Assembly (NCBI GenBank): GCA_019054805.1
Contig: JAHQIY010000003.1
Location: forward strand, 2,046,001 to 2,110,000
Length of the DNA stretch: 64,000 bases
Direction of reading: 5' to 3'
Source: Brachionus manjavacas
Lineage: Eukaryota; Rotifera; Eurotatoria; Ploima; Brachionidae
Part shown: positions 1 through 10,670 of the stretch, piece after piece
Numbering within the stretch: the stretch's first letter is position 1
Layout: every line of letters begins with the position of its first letter
Notes under the pieces: generated by a model
What the model was told of the DNA's origin: nothing
The model's database searches: none
The model's input: the letters and a program-made list of their open reading frames with translations, nothing else
Made by a program: the position numbers and the translations under genes

Positions 1-940
1 CTTTCTTCATCTACTTCTTGAAAAACTTCGTCTTCATTTTATTGCTCGTAAGGATAGAAGTTGAAATTCTGGAGTTTTCAAAATCTTTTTATGCTTGTCT
101 CTGTTTTGCATTCGGCTCTTGGAACAAATTTCTTGTTTTCAAGTCTTATGTGATACCTTAAAAAAGAAAATGACTCTTTTCATTAAAGCAAAATCAAAGT
201 CTAGCATTTTTTTTTTAAATGTGTACTTTAATTATCTAAAAAAAAACTTCAATTCTCTCCTTTTTTTCTTTTTTACAGTGAGGAATTGTTATATTATAAA
301 TTAAGATTTATAAAAATTTCACATTTTTACTTCCTGTTTTTCAAAATAAAAATTTTTTCTGTTTAATTATCGTTAAAATGAACATTATTGATTGAACATT
401 TGATTTTCAAGATTTAAAATTTTGTTGCGTTTATTTTCTTAATTTCTTTATTTTTTTTCGAAAATAGTTTCTGCTAAATAATTCAATAGAACATTTTGAG
501 ATTAAATTTCATACTTTTAAATTTGGAACATAAAAAAATTTAATTTAAAAATTTGATTTTTAACAATTTAAATAACGTCACAATAATAATAGTCTTTGTT
601 GAATTCATTTCTAATCGGACGAAAATATTTTCGTTCTTGAAAGATTAAAGATAACATAATCTAATGAATGTCTATGTAGTTCACTAAATAACTACAACAC
701 CAACTCTACCCAACTTTTAAGCCTATATTTTCTCATAGAAATACAATGATCTAACTATGATTTTTATATGTTTACGTTAGAAAATGCCATTTATTATTTT
801 ATATATTATTTAATTGTGTTATAACCGCGAGCCACCAGATCTAAACAGATCCGGACACACACTTCCAATTATTTAAGGTTTACAACAATAACCTTTTGAT
901 AAAAAATGAAAATATTCTAAAATACATTTTGTATCTTATT
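1..940. other. AT-rich intergenic, no gene seen
   Basis: Mostly homopolymer-rich AT sequence. The only open frame of note (95-304) is low-complexity Phe/Lys/Leu with no family resemblance. I see no RNA gene or clear element boundary. Confidence 0.6.
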
Positions 941-1345
941 AGTTTAATCTAAGAGACAGTAAAATACCGAATGCATGGAAATCTGCTAACATTACCATGA
1001 TACCTAAAAAGACAATTTTAACACAAGACCCAGCTTACTACCTAATCCGGCTAATTAGTATGACAAGTTGTCTACAAAAACTTTTAGAACGTATCGTCTA
1101 CTCAAGATCATATAGTTATGTATAACAAAACCCATTACTAATTTAGGAGCAATCAGATTTTAGAAAAAAATCCAGGAACCGCTGATTATCTCTTCTTCCT
1201 TATTCAAAAAATTGTAGAATCATTTTAATAGAAAGAAGAAAGTTTGTTGGCTATTTTTTGATATCTCAAAAGCGTTCGATAGGGTTTTGCATGATGATCT
1301 TATTTATAAACTAATAAAAATGAAACTTCCCTCTTATCTTATAAT
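941..1345 (+). pseudogene. Degenerate LINE reverse transcriptase fragment
   Basis: Conceptual translation in shifting frames shows the block between the nuclease and the RT palm of a jockey/CR1-like LINE, followed by the RT motif FFDISKAF near 1255-1280. The same words occur in the better preserved LINE at 50.6-52.4 kb on the other strand. Several stops and frameshifts make it a dead copy. It ends before the LTR at 1587; 1346-1586 holds nothing recognisable. Confidence 0.75.
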
Positions 1346-1586
1346 AATAAAAATAATTGTCCCTATTCTATCGTTGTCGATAATGGGAAGGCACTCATCT
1401 CCTTTTCATGTACCTTTTTGAGTAACGGCTCCGATCTGACACAGAGGCTACTGCATCGAGTTGATCATCTACACCGCAATTATTACCTGATCATCAAAAC
1501 CTCAATTATTACCTTTTTCTTCTTATCTAACACATTGAATTAATTCATTTTTTGACTCAAGTTTTTAATCAAGGCTTCGGCACTTG

Positions 1587-1928
1587 AGTATGGAATTATT
1601 ACAAATCTAAAAATTAGATTAAACAAGTAAGGTAAATTACACAGCGTAAATTTTCCAAAACGATTTTGTTGATGATATTTTTTGTCCTGAAATATAAGTT
1701 TTAAATAAATTGAATTCTTTTTCGATCTTTTAATTAAATACATCTGTCTCACTTTCAGAATTTAAGCTAGATCTCGTTATAAATTCTAAACCTTTGATCC
1801 CGCCAAAATCGTCATCTTAAATTTGATTTTGACAAGTAAACAATTAAGCACATTCTCATTATCCTCTAGGATAGAAAAGGGACAATTATTATATATCAGG
1901 TAGTGTTGAATACGGTAAAGACAAACCG
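1587..1928 (+). repeat. Left 342-bp terminal repeat (LTR) of gypsy element
   Basis: Matches 5940-6281 over the same length with about five substitutions by eye. It runs directly into gag-coding sequence without a primer-binding site, so a deletion has probably removed the leader and the gag N-terminus. The exact LTR ends are not fixed because no TG..CA termini with a target duplication are evident. Confidence 0.75.
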
Positions 1929-2429
1929 AGGCAAGAGGAGGGTGAAGCCATTGCATCTTTTGCATCAAGACTCCGTAACTTAGCCAAGTATTGTGGATTC
2001 CATGATATTGAGACCGAGATTATTAGCCAAATCGTAGAAGGGGGTAATAATAAAGACATTTTAAGTAGGGTTTTGGTGTCAAAGGAAGGTTTGAAACTGG
2101 ATAATCTGTTGGATTGGGGACGCACAAGAGAGGTGGCAAACAACCAAATTAAAGATTTGAAAAAAGACTTCAACAGTCTCACAGTTAACTTGGTCGAGAA
2201 TAAGTCAAATTTTTTACATAGAAATGATGGCTTCAGAAAGTGTTTTAAGTGTGGGTTTAAGTTTCCCCACACAGGCGACTGTCTGGCAAAATCCAAGACC
2301 TGCAACAAGTGTGGTACTATTGGTCATTTTGCAAAGAAGTGCCCAAATAATATGGGACGAGAGACGGGTGATGGTAAAGTTAACATTCTTATGCAAAATA
2401 TTAAAGAAGCGAGTAAGGATGAGTGGTAG
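1929..2429 (+). pseudogene. gag C-terminal part with two zinc knuckles
   Basis: Open from 1929 to the stop at 2427-2429. The N-terminal part resembles Ty3-type capsid (RLRNLAKYC near 1968-1995). It is followed by a Cys-rich pair: an atypical CX2CX5HX3C knuckle near 2248-2290 and a canonical CX2CX4HX4C knuckle (CNKCGTIGHFAKKC) near 2301-2342. Such knuckles bind genomic RNA in retrotransposon particles. The first part of gag is missing at the junction with the left LTR. Confidence 0.8.
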
Positions 2430-2607
2430 TTCACGGTTGATGGAGAGGGTTGCCTACCAACGACAGAGTTACTCTTAAAAAAGATTCCAGTTAAGCTTAT
2501 TGCTGATACAGGTTCTACAATAAACATATAGGATTAGAGACAGTTTGAAAAAATAAAAAATTTCGTTAAGATTAGGTCATCTAATAGAAAGATTTTTGCC
2601 TTTAAAT
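2430..2607 (+). pseudogene. Retroelement aspartic protease fragment, interrupted
   Basis: The active-site DTGST motif is visible near 2504-2518. It is followed by in-frame stops near 2530-2540, and then by the MITE at 2608. The frame that follows resumes at 2990 with protease-like sequence leading into RT. Confidence 0.7.
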
Positions 2608-2989
2608 CAGAGTTGTTTAAAAGTCCCAAAAAAAAGTCTAAGTCATCAAAAAAAAGGTCCAAGTCAGGACTTTTTTTTTTTTTTTTTTTCAAAGTCCAAG
2701 TCAGGACTTTTAAATTTTTTTTTTCAAAAAAAAAGTCTCACCAAAGAGTTTTTTTTTTTTTTTTTCTAAAATAAACGAGCTGCCAAAAAATAAATTAAAG
2801 AAAATAAAATTTATGATTTTTTATTTCAATTTTAAAATTGGATCAACAGAGATGTTCCGCTTTTTTTTGACTTGGACTTTTTTTTTGAAAAAAGAATTTT
2901 AAAGTCTTTGGTGGGACTTTTGAAAAAAAAAAAAAAAAAAAGTCTTGACTTTGACTTGACTTGAGACTTGTGACTTTTAAACAACTCTG
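2608..2989. mobile_element. Non-autonomous hAT-type MITE (382 bp) with 8-bp TSD
   Basis: Terminal inverted repeats of 18 bp (CAGAGTTGTTTAAAAGTC at 2608-2625 and its exact complement at 2972-2989) are flanked by the direct repeat CTTTAAAT at 2600-2607 and 2990-2997. An 8-bp duplication with CAGAG termini is the hAT signature. The interior has no ORF. It is a foldback built of repeated AAGTC/GACTT words and poly-A/T runs. It is inserted in the protease region of the gypsy element. Confidence 0.9.
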
Positions 2990-4115
2990 CTTTAAATCTA
3001 ATGATCCATTTCCATTGGTCTGTGGGTTTGATGTCACTGTCACAAGTGGTGCCAAGATAGTCGATGCAGAGTTTGTGGTCGTGAAAGGTGGTTCAAGTAG
3101 TCTTATTGGGTACAAAACAGCTGTGGATCTTTGTCTAGTTCATTTTGTAAACTCGATCGAAGATTATGACTCTTTGAAAACAAAATACAAGAGCCTTTTC
3201 AGTACAAAAATAGGAAAACTAAAAGATTATCAACTCAAGTTTCATGGTGATGAGAACGTCAAGCCTTCCAAGCAGTATCATAGCCGGATCCCGTTTCACC
3301 TCCGTGATCGAGTTGAAGAAGAGCTTAACTCATTGTTAGAACAGGGTATAATAGAGAGAGCTGAGGGTCCTACGACATGGATATCACCTATTCATGTGGT
3401 GCCAAAGAAACAGCCGGGAAAAAACCGAATTGTTGTGAATGCGAAGCAAGTCAACAAGGCAATTAGAAGAGAAAAGCATCCGTGTCCAACAATAGACGAT
3501 CTTGTTTTGATGCTTAATGGCTCATCGTATTTTTCCAAGTTAGGCTTTAACAATGGCTACAGGCAGATTGAACTGCATCCAGAGAGCAGGCACTTAGCCA
3601 CATTTCGCACTCACGTGGACTATTTAGAGACATTAGACTTAATTTTGGATACTGCGCTGCAGCAGAGATATTTCAGTTCTTGATAAATGACGTGTTGAAA
3701 GGTCTCGAAGTGGTCACTAATGTAAGTGACGATATAATTGTGTATGGCAAGGATAAAACAGAACACGATCAGCGTCTTAGACTAGTATTGGAGCGACTTG
3801 ATTCTAGTGGGCTAAGTGCAAATCCGGATAAGTGCCAGTTTGGTAAAAGGTCAATTGAATTCTTTGGTGTAATTTTTAGCGAGCAAGGTATTGCACCAAG
3901 CGAAGAAAGAGTAAGAGCATTAAAGAGTTTAAAACAGCCTAGAAATGTGAGGGAGCTTGTGAGTCTTCTTGGTATGGCAACGTATTCTTCTCGGTTATTA
4001 CGCTCACTGATCCTCTAAGAGAGCAGATGAGAGGCAGCAAAACGGGTAAATTGGACTGGACGGATAGGCAAGACGAAGCTTTAGATAGGTTGATAGTGTC
4101 ACTTTCTAATGAGGC
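2990..4115 (+). pseudogene. Ty3/gypsy reverse transcriptase, frameshifted
   Basis: Read from 2990 in one frame to about 3620, it shows the protease-RT linker and RT palm motifs (WISPIHVVPKK near 3379-3411, VVNAKQVNKAI, then FNNGYRQIELHPE near 3547-3585). A one-base deletion near 3615-3620 shifts the frame, which then continues through the SDDIIVYG active-site box near 3727-3750. Sequence downstream is gypsy thumb/connection. The piece ends at the solo LTR insertion. Confidence 0.9.
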
Positions 4116-4119
4116 AATA

Positions 4120-4393
4120 TGTTACCCTGAATAATCACTTATTCATCAGCTTGTCAACTGATGCACAAAGATAAGTAAGAATTATACTTGTCACGTATCT
4201 CAGAAGTTAGACGCTTCGAAATGCTGACATATACATTAAGCACTAAGCTCACATCTTGAGTTAATTATAAGCTCGTGTTCTTGACACGAGCATATAGGTA
4301 TAAATAAGAATTCCATTCTTAGAACTTCAGAACGTTCAATATCTTAAATAAAGCTTTTAAAGATTAAACATTGTTTATTATAAACCGGTTACA
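4120..4393 (+). mobile_element. Solo LTR (274 bp) inserted in the gypsy pol gene
   Basis: Begins TGTTACC and ends GGTTACA (TG..CA). It is flanked by the 4-bp direct repeat AATA (4116-4119 and 4394-4397). It carries a TATA-like ATAAAT near 4302 and an AATAAA near 4347, as an LTR promoter and poly-A site would. Removing it with one AATA copy rejoins the RT/RNase H frame. Its sequence does not resemble the 342-bp LTRs, so it comes from another family. Confidence 0.8.
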
Positions 4394-5057
4394 AATAGCT
4401 TATTTTAATCCAAACTGGGAAACAGAACTAATTGTTGACGCTAGTCCAGTTGGTCTTGGTGAAGTGCTTGTTCAAGTGAATCCAAAGGATCTCAAGGACA
4501 GAAGAGTGGTAGCTTATGCGAGTAGAACTTGTTCTGAGCTAGAAAGAAAGCACTCACAGGTTGAAAAAGAGGCTCTTGCTTGCGTGTTTGGTTGTGAGAG
4601 ATTTTATATCTACTTGTTTGGGAAAGAATTTCAACTAATCACAGATAATAAAGCAATTAAGTTCATCTACAATGGAACAAGGGGTAGATCACAGGCGAGA
4701 ATGGAACGCTGGGGTTTGAGGCTGTCGCCGTTCAAGTTCACAATTGTCCATAGGCCTGGAAAGGAGAACATCGCTGACTTAATATCAAGGAACCCTGACC
4801 AAACCATGGAAACTTCTGATGAACAGTTTAGCGAAGAATTTATCAACTTCGTCGTTGACTCCGCGACGCTGATAGCTTTCACTAGACTAGAAATTGTCCG
4901 TGAAACAGCGACAGACTCTGAGCTTTGTTTAGTAATTGATCTACTCAAAACCCAGTATATTAAAAACGAGGATCAAGCTAGGCTTGGAAATTTTTTAAAA
5001 TTAGAGACGCACTGTCAGTGTCGAGCGATGGTGTTGTTCTCAAAGGGCGGAAGATAG
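4394..5057 (+). pseudogene. Ty3/gypsy RNase H and linker
   Basis: Open to the stop at 5055-5057. RNase H begins just after the solo LTR with ELIVDASPVGLG near 4426-4461. EKEALACV follows near 4564-4587, then the TDNKAI catalytic box near 4639-4656. The tail HRPGKENIADLISRNP near 4750-4797 is the conserved gypsy motif before integrase. The extra codons at the start of the open frame come from the LTR and are not part of the original protein. Confidence 0.88.
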
Positions 5058-5445
5058 TACTACCTAAGTAAATGCACGTGAGAGCAGTTGCTCTGGCTCA
5101 TGAAGGACATTTAGGCATCGTTAAAACAAAGAGACTTCTCAGGTCTAAGGTATGGTTTCAGGACATTGATAAGATGGTGGAGGACGTAGTTGGTAAGTGT
5201 TTGAGATGTCAAGTTAGTACAACAGTCAATCATGTGAAGATCCCAGTACAATGGGCCGAAATGCCATCAAAAGCGTGGGATGAGGTGAGTGCTGACTTTT
5301 TCGGACCTCTTCCTGCAGGTGACTATGTCTTTACATTGATGGATGACTGTCCAAGGTTCGCTGCAATTAAGATAGTAAGGTCGACTTCAGGAGATGTAGT
5401 GATACCAAGGTTGGACAGTTTAAATGCATGTTTTGTAAAAAATTA
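5058..5445 (+). pseudogene. Ty3/gypsy integrase N-terminal part, truncated
   Basis: The HHCC zinc-binding region (H..H..CLRCQ) lies near 5095-5215. It is followed by the start of the rve core (VSADFFGPLP near 5287-5316, with the first catalytic Asp). The frame stops at 5443-5445, well before the remaining acidic residues. 5446-5720 looks like a remnant of the integrase tail, and 5721-5939 is non-coding. Confidence 0.85.
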
Positions 5446-5939
5446 AAGTTTTATTGTAGAGCAATGGGTATTTATCATAGGAAAATACCAAAGACAAGCA
5501 AAGTCCAAAGACCATCAAGAGCTTGTAAAGTCAAATCCAATTCCAAAGAGACGAGAGACTATAAAAAAAGGTCTGATAAAACTGATCTCAATTTTTCTTA
5601 ATTGAGCTTATGATTATTTTTTATTCGTCATTTTATTTGTATTTTATTGTATTTTATTTTTGTTTTCAAATTTGATATGTTAAGTTTAGGCTGATTGCAA
5701 AATATTAAGGCAAGGTGGATGTGGTTTAGTTGAATTTATTATTCAAACTGTAATGTTTGATGTTTGAAAAGGACGCTAAGCCTGTTCAAGCTCAAACACA
5801 GTCTTCTTCATATTTTTCACTCAGCAACTAAAGTCTCAGCTTTTTTTTTAAACAAATTATTTTTAACTATTTGAAGAAGCTTTTTAATAAATAAAAATTA
5901 CAAAAAAAAGAAAAGTTTTGTTTGAACTGTGATTTTACA

Positions 5940-6281
5940 AGTATGGAATTATTACAAATCTAAAAATTAGATTAAACAAGTAAGGTAAATTACACAGCGT
6001 AAATTTTCCAAAACGATTTAGTTGATGATATTTTTTGTCCTGAAATATAAGTTTTAAATAAATTGAACTCTTTTTCGATCTTTTTATTAAATACATCTGT
6101 CTCACTTTCTGAATTTAAGCTAGATCTCGTTATAAATTCTAAACCTTTGATCCCGCCAAACTCGTCATCTTAAATTTGATTTTGACAAGTAAACAATTAA
6201 GCACATTCTCATTATCCTCTAGGATAGAAAAGGGACAATTATTATATATCAGGTAGTGTTGAATACGGTAAAGACAAACCG
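5940..6281 (+). repeat. Right 342-bp terminal repeat (LTR) of gypsy element
   Basis: Near-identical partner of 1587-1928. An A-rich purine run (aaaaaaaagaaaag near 5903-5916) lies shortly before it, as a polypurine tract might. It abuts another repeat family starting at 6282. Confidence 0.75.
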
Positions 6282-6760
6282 GTCCAATACACGTACGGTT
6301 TTTTGCGGTCATTTGACCGGACAGCTAGGCGGTCTTTTTTTTAGATCGCCAAAATCAAAGGTCTTAAATATACAGGCGGCCAAATAAAACCGGGCAACTT
6401 TTTTGCGGGGGGTCATTTGACCGGTCAGCTAGGCGGTTTTTATTTAGATCGCCAATATAAATGGGCGGCTTATTTTTGGTGGTTAGCCACTTTAAAATTT
6501 TTTCGAAATAATGTTTTTAATTCTTTTTTAAAAAAAAAAACTAATTAAAAAGATAAAAAAAATAAAATTTTCTTTAGTTATTTTATAAATTTTTTTTTTT
6601 TTAAATTTTAAAAAAATTTTGTGACCGCCCCCCAAAAAGTTAGCCGGTTTTATAACCGGGCAATTATTTAAGACAGTTAATTTGGCAGTCCAAAAAAAAG
6701 ATCAGCTAGCGGACAGCCCGATTAAATGTTTCCGGCTAATTCGAACACGATCACGGTTTC
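6282..6760. mobile_element. Long-TIR element with GGTC/GACC words
   Basis: The first and last thirds are imperfect inverted copies. Shared blocks include a run of T after a C(G/T)ATCT/GGTCTTTT word, GTCTTAAATA, AAAACCGG.CAACTTTTT and the GGGGGGTCA/GGGGGGCGGTCA word. The GC-rich words stand out against poly-A/T filler. Related sequence starts at 15155 and at 54643. There is no ORF, so it is probably a non-autonomous DNA element. The target duplication could not be defined. Confidence 0.65.
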
Positions 6761-8147
6761 TGAAAATAAAGTAAAATTGATTTTATTGAAAATAAATATT
6801 TATTTTATTAGTTATTTATTAAACAATTAAAAATAAAAAAAATAAAATATTAAACGTAAAACATTAATTTAAAAAAAATACAAAAACAATTATCTCCGTT
6901 CAATAACCATTCGTGTTGAATAGTATATTGTTCGTTTGCATCCATTGCATCATACCATTCTTCGTTTATCGATTTGTAATATATCAAGGATAGACACCAA
7001 TCAAGTTAAACTCGAGCAAAATTTTTAAAACTATCAGCTTTTTAGTAAATTATCTCAATTATAAGCAGTCAAAAGGTTTGATAGAAATCAATCCTTCTAC
7101 GCTTTAACCCAATTTAGTGTCCATCCAAAAAAAATGAAAATTAAAAATTAAGAATTAAAGATTTTTTATGGCCGATAAATAACTCTAAAGATCATATCGT
7201 ATGCTTAAACTTGCATGCTCTCAGTTTGCCTTTCAGTTTCGCCTACTTGATCAACAGTCAGCTATAACATTGCGTTCTTGACTTAGGCATACAATGAGAG
7301 TTGGGTCGTTAAGTCAACCTCAAGGTAGTGATCAATTCGTCCGTTAAGCCTAATTTTATAAAGTAAATTTATAAATTAAAAAAAAAAATAATTTTTTTTT
7401 TTAAATAAAATAAAATTTTTAATTAATTTAATATTTAATTTATTTTTTGGAAAAGACATGAAAAATTTTTGGACAAAGAAAGAAAAATATCAGCCATCAG
7501 TCTAGAGGTAAAGAAAAAGAATTTTATAAGAAAAACATCCTACTAACTTATACTAACTTATACTACCTGATTAAAGAAACCCATCGATGTTGAGATATGA
7601 TTTGAATTTGTTATGAGTTAAATTTAAAAACCTAGATAAAAAATTCAAAATAATTCCTACTATTTAAAATTGAAATTAAATCAATATTTCTTGAATTAGG
7701 TTGTAAATGTGGCTCTGTAAGTATTCCTCTTCCCTTGGTGCTTTTATTTTTCCAAACTAAAAAATAAAACTGAAACTAAAACCAACTCAAGTTTTTATCA
7801 GGCTTTTTTTGCGAGGAACGAGCGGTGCGTGACGAGCATATTTAGCATAGACACACGTGAATAAAAACATTAAAAAAATTCTGGACGTAAATCATCAATA
7901 GACTATACACATTAATTGATAAATTACATGTTATTTTTTACTTTTTCGAAACTAATAAATTATAATAAACATGCAAATAAAACATAACATTAAAGCTGAA
8001 AGTTAACGCCTCGTTACTCGCAATTATAAAGCCGTGCTTCCCTATCTTAATAATAAGTGGAAAACTAATTTCTCTTCTCTCATTTAAGATATGAAATTGT
8101 TTTTCCATGTATTACTCAAAAGCCTGATTTAAATTGTGTTTAATATC
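6761..8147. other. Intergenic; one short coding-like scrap
   Basis: On the minus strand 7000-6885 translates without stops to a plausible protein scrap (NEEWYDAMDANEQY) that I cannot assign. It may be a worn transposase tail. Otherwise AT-rich filler, including a GC-richer block at 7190-7340 with no identifiable function. Confidence 0.4.
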
Positions 8148-9048
8148 GAGACTATTTTTAGTCAGTAGATATTTATTTTTTCCAGAAGATATTTTATTTT
8201 TTTTTAAAAGATAAAAAAATACAAAGAAAAAGATAAATGTTTTTTATCATATATAATAATTTTTTTATAATAGATAAAAAAAAATTGATTAAGAAAAAAA
8301 ATTTATTTTTTATAATAGATAAAAAAAAAATTGATTAAGAAAAAAAATTAATTAAGAAAAAAAAAAAAAAATTAATTCCGTTTATTACGGTTTTCTTCTC
8401 TTTGATAATCTAGCACTTTGATTTGAATTTTCATCATTTGTTTGATTTTCTGTAATTAAATTGGCATCATTTTTCTTGTTTTTTTTAGGTCTTCCACGTC
8501 CACGTTTTTAAGACTAAGAACTAAGAACCGGTCTTTGTAGATTTTCGTTATCAATCAAATTTGTAGCCGAACTTTGATTAATAAATTGATTGTTAATTGG
8601 AGCTATTGAATTTCTTTCTAGAGATGGATTAGCTTTCTTTTTACGTCCACGTTTAGCATTACCTTCAATTGCCAAATCTAACCCTGGAAATTCATTCAAT
8701 TTCAGAATAAATGATATGCCTATAACATGTTTACATTTGAGATGTTTTTTCCAGTATTCACAGGAACAAGTACTTAGTTGCCAATCGTCAATGTCAATTT
8801 TAATTGAACGAAACTTTTTAATTAATAAGAAACACTTATTAAGTGCTAATTAAGTATAATTAGTTAATCCAACACATAAAAAAAATTATCTACTTAACAA
8901 AACAATTATCTTCGTAACAAAATAATTATCTACCGAAAAAGGTGAAAATCTACTAACAAAAACATTTATCTTTTCATTAAATTATCTTTTTTTTAAAATA
9001 AAATTATCTTCTGAAAAAAACAATTATCTACTAACGAAAAACTATGCC
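8148..9048 (-). mobile_element. MULE derivative with iterated AGATA/TATCT TIRs and 10-bp TSD
   Basis: GTTTAATATC occurs at 8138-8147 and again at 9049-9058, directly bracketing a 901-bp segment. Its ends align as inverted repeats for roughly 100 bp, with the shared string AGTAGATA, then CAGAAGATA, then AAAAGATA reading inward from each side. The left arm holds about six AGATA words and the right arm about eight in complementary orientation. Between them the minus strand codes a MULE SWIM/AT-hook tail (8395-8853). A 9-11 bp target duplication with long TIRs is the Mutator-like signature. Confidence 0.88.
8395..8853 (-). pseudogene. MULE transposase C-terminus: SWIM zinc finger and AT-hooks
   Basis: Reading leftward from 8853, an open stretch contains the SWIM motif CSCEYWKKHLKCKH (CXCX8CXH, about 8775-8734). 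A basic RGRKKK word follows, then two in-frame stops near 8506-8514, and then KRGRGRPKK (AT-hook, near 8480-8505). SWIM domains close metazoan MULE transposases, and AT-hooks bind the minor groove of AT-rich DNA. The DDE catalytic domain is absent, so this is an internal-deletion derivative. Whether any peptide is made is unknown. Confidence 0.8.
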
Positions 9049-9058
9049 GTTTAATATC

Positions 9059-10670
9059 TTCTTTGAGCTGGTTAAAAATTGGCCTCGAGAATACCGTTTC
9101 ACATGGTTTTTGTAATTTTAATTTAATAAAAAATTTATAAAGCCATTTTTTTTACATTTTTAATCATATTGAACACATTTTAACAAATAATGATTAAATT
9201 GAAGCTTTTTTAATTTAATTATTTTTAATTTTTTTCATGATAAGAGCTTCAACGTTCGAAAATAACATAATTCAGGTCATATTTTACCAACTTATAAATG
9301 AACTTGGCTACACGAAGTTAATTTATTTATTTAGATTTTTAGTCAGATAGTATCCGTGGAGATTAAGTGTTAAAAGTATTCAATTTTCTCAATTAATTAG
9401 TTTAGATTACTGAAGGTTTGAGTTAAATATAAACCATATTTTTTAAAGCCTGTCTCTTGAAAATAAAGGAAAATTTTTATTTATTTTTTTTCTGTACCGA
9501 GCTAGGGCTCAATTGATTTTAAAAGTCTATTTAAATGTTTTTAGGACTTTGACAGCTAGTAAACACCTTTCGGTTGTTAGTTAAATGTCAAATTTTAGGA
9601 AAAAAGGATTAAATAATTTCCCTTTTTAAGAAAGGCATTATTTCCATAATGTTTAAAAAGCTTTTGATCAATCGAAATTTTTTTTAGAATATTTTTTCTT
9701 TTTGATTGATTATTCCTTGACAACAAAAAAATAAAAAACAAAAATAATTAAATTATATTAAGAGAGAATGGCTGTCCAAAGTTTAATCTGACTTTTCCTT
9801 TTTTAAAACCTAAAATATTTTTATCATCTTGATAAAACCAATTTAAAAACTTGAGATAATAATAATTATTTTTCTCACTCACCGGGCTCTTAACTTATAT
9901 TATATTTATAAACAATAATTGTTGGCGATATAAATTCCACGATTTATTTTACTATATCACCATTTTTTGGAGAGATTTTGTGTCAAAATGAATCATACGA
10001 TGCGGGTTGAGACATGGGTTCAAACTAAGTAAAAATTTTGTTAAAATTAATAAGAAAGCATTATGAAAGATCCGTAAAACGAGTTCTTTATTCAAAAATT
10101 TTTAAAAAATTGAATTCAAATATTGCTAATATCAGCTGATATCAAGTGATATCAAATGTTATGATATGACAGGTTAATTTCCGGCACTATTATATTAAAT
10201 GAAAAAGGTGAATGTTAATTTCAGAATTATTTTTAAGCAGTCAAATTTTATGAATTATTTAAATGGTTTTTAATTTTTTTAAAAACTCCTTTTTTTAAGC
10301 TTGTCTCTTGAAAATAAAGGTAAATTGATTTTAAAAGTCTATTTAAATGTTTTTTTCAATTTTGAATAATTTGCTTGATTTTTAGATTAAAAATATGTCG
10401 GTCGTAAGAAAAACCAAAGTTCAATTAAATAGAAATTTTACTTTTGAAAGAACATTTATTTTTATTTTCGTAATTATAGTGTATTTTCTTTATTAAAAAA
10501 AAAAAATTAAAAAAAAATAAATTGAAATTTTCAAAATGTTGCACAATTTTTACATACTGGAATTTTTTTTTCCTAGGGATGGGACACCGGTTTAAAATAA
10601 AACCGGTTAAATCTGTTGAATAAGAAGATTAAAAAAAAAACTTCTTTTACTTTATTAATTTTAAGGTATC
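9059..10670. other. Intergenic with a local duplication and LINE-tail scrap
   Basis: Two copies of the same unique sequence lie at about 9444-9540 and 10296-10350. The first carries a 35-bp LINE 3'-end insertion (9476-9510). An ACCGGTTTTA palindrome sits at about 10578-10600. No gene is evident. Confidence 0.55.
9476..9510 (-). mobile_element. Ultra-short LINE 3'-end insertion
   Basis: On the minus strand it reads GAGCCCTAGCTCGGTACAG followed by an A/T-rich tail. These are the last bases of the main LINE family here. The matching empty sequence at 10296-10350 lacks it, and AATT flanks both sides. This is an extreme 5' truncation. Confidence 0.75.

Larger units (their letters stand above)
1587..6281 (+). 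mobile_element. Ty3/gypsy LTR retrotransposon, broken, with nested insertions
   Basis: Two 342-bp direct repeats (1587-1928 and 5940-6281) bracket about 4 kb of Ty3/gypsy pol in canonical order: gag zinc knuckles, protease, reverse transcriptase, RNase H, integrase. The element cannot be autonomous. Gag lacks its N-terminal part, no primer-binding site follows the left repeat, protease has stops, RT has a one-base deletion, and integrase ends before its catalytic core is complete. Two later insertions sit inside it: a hAT-type MITE in protease (2608-2989) and a foreign solo LTR between RT and RNase H (4120-4393). No target duplication is visible outside the long repeats, so the outer ends are uncertain. 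Confidence 0.85.
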
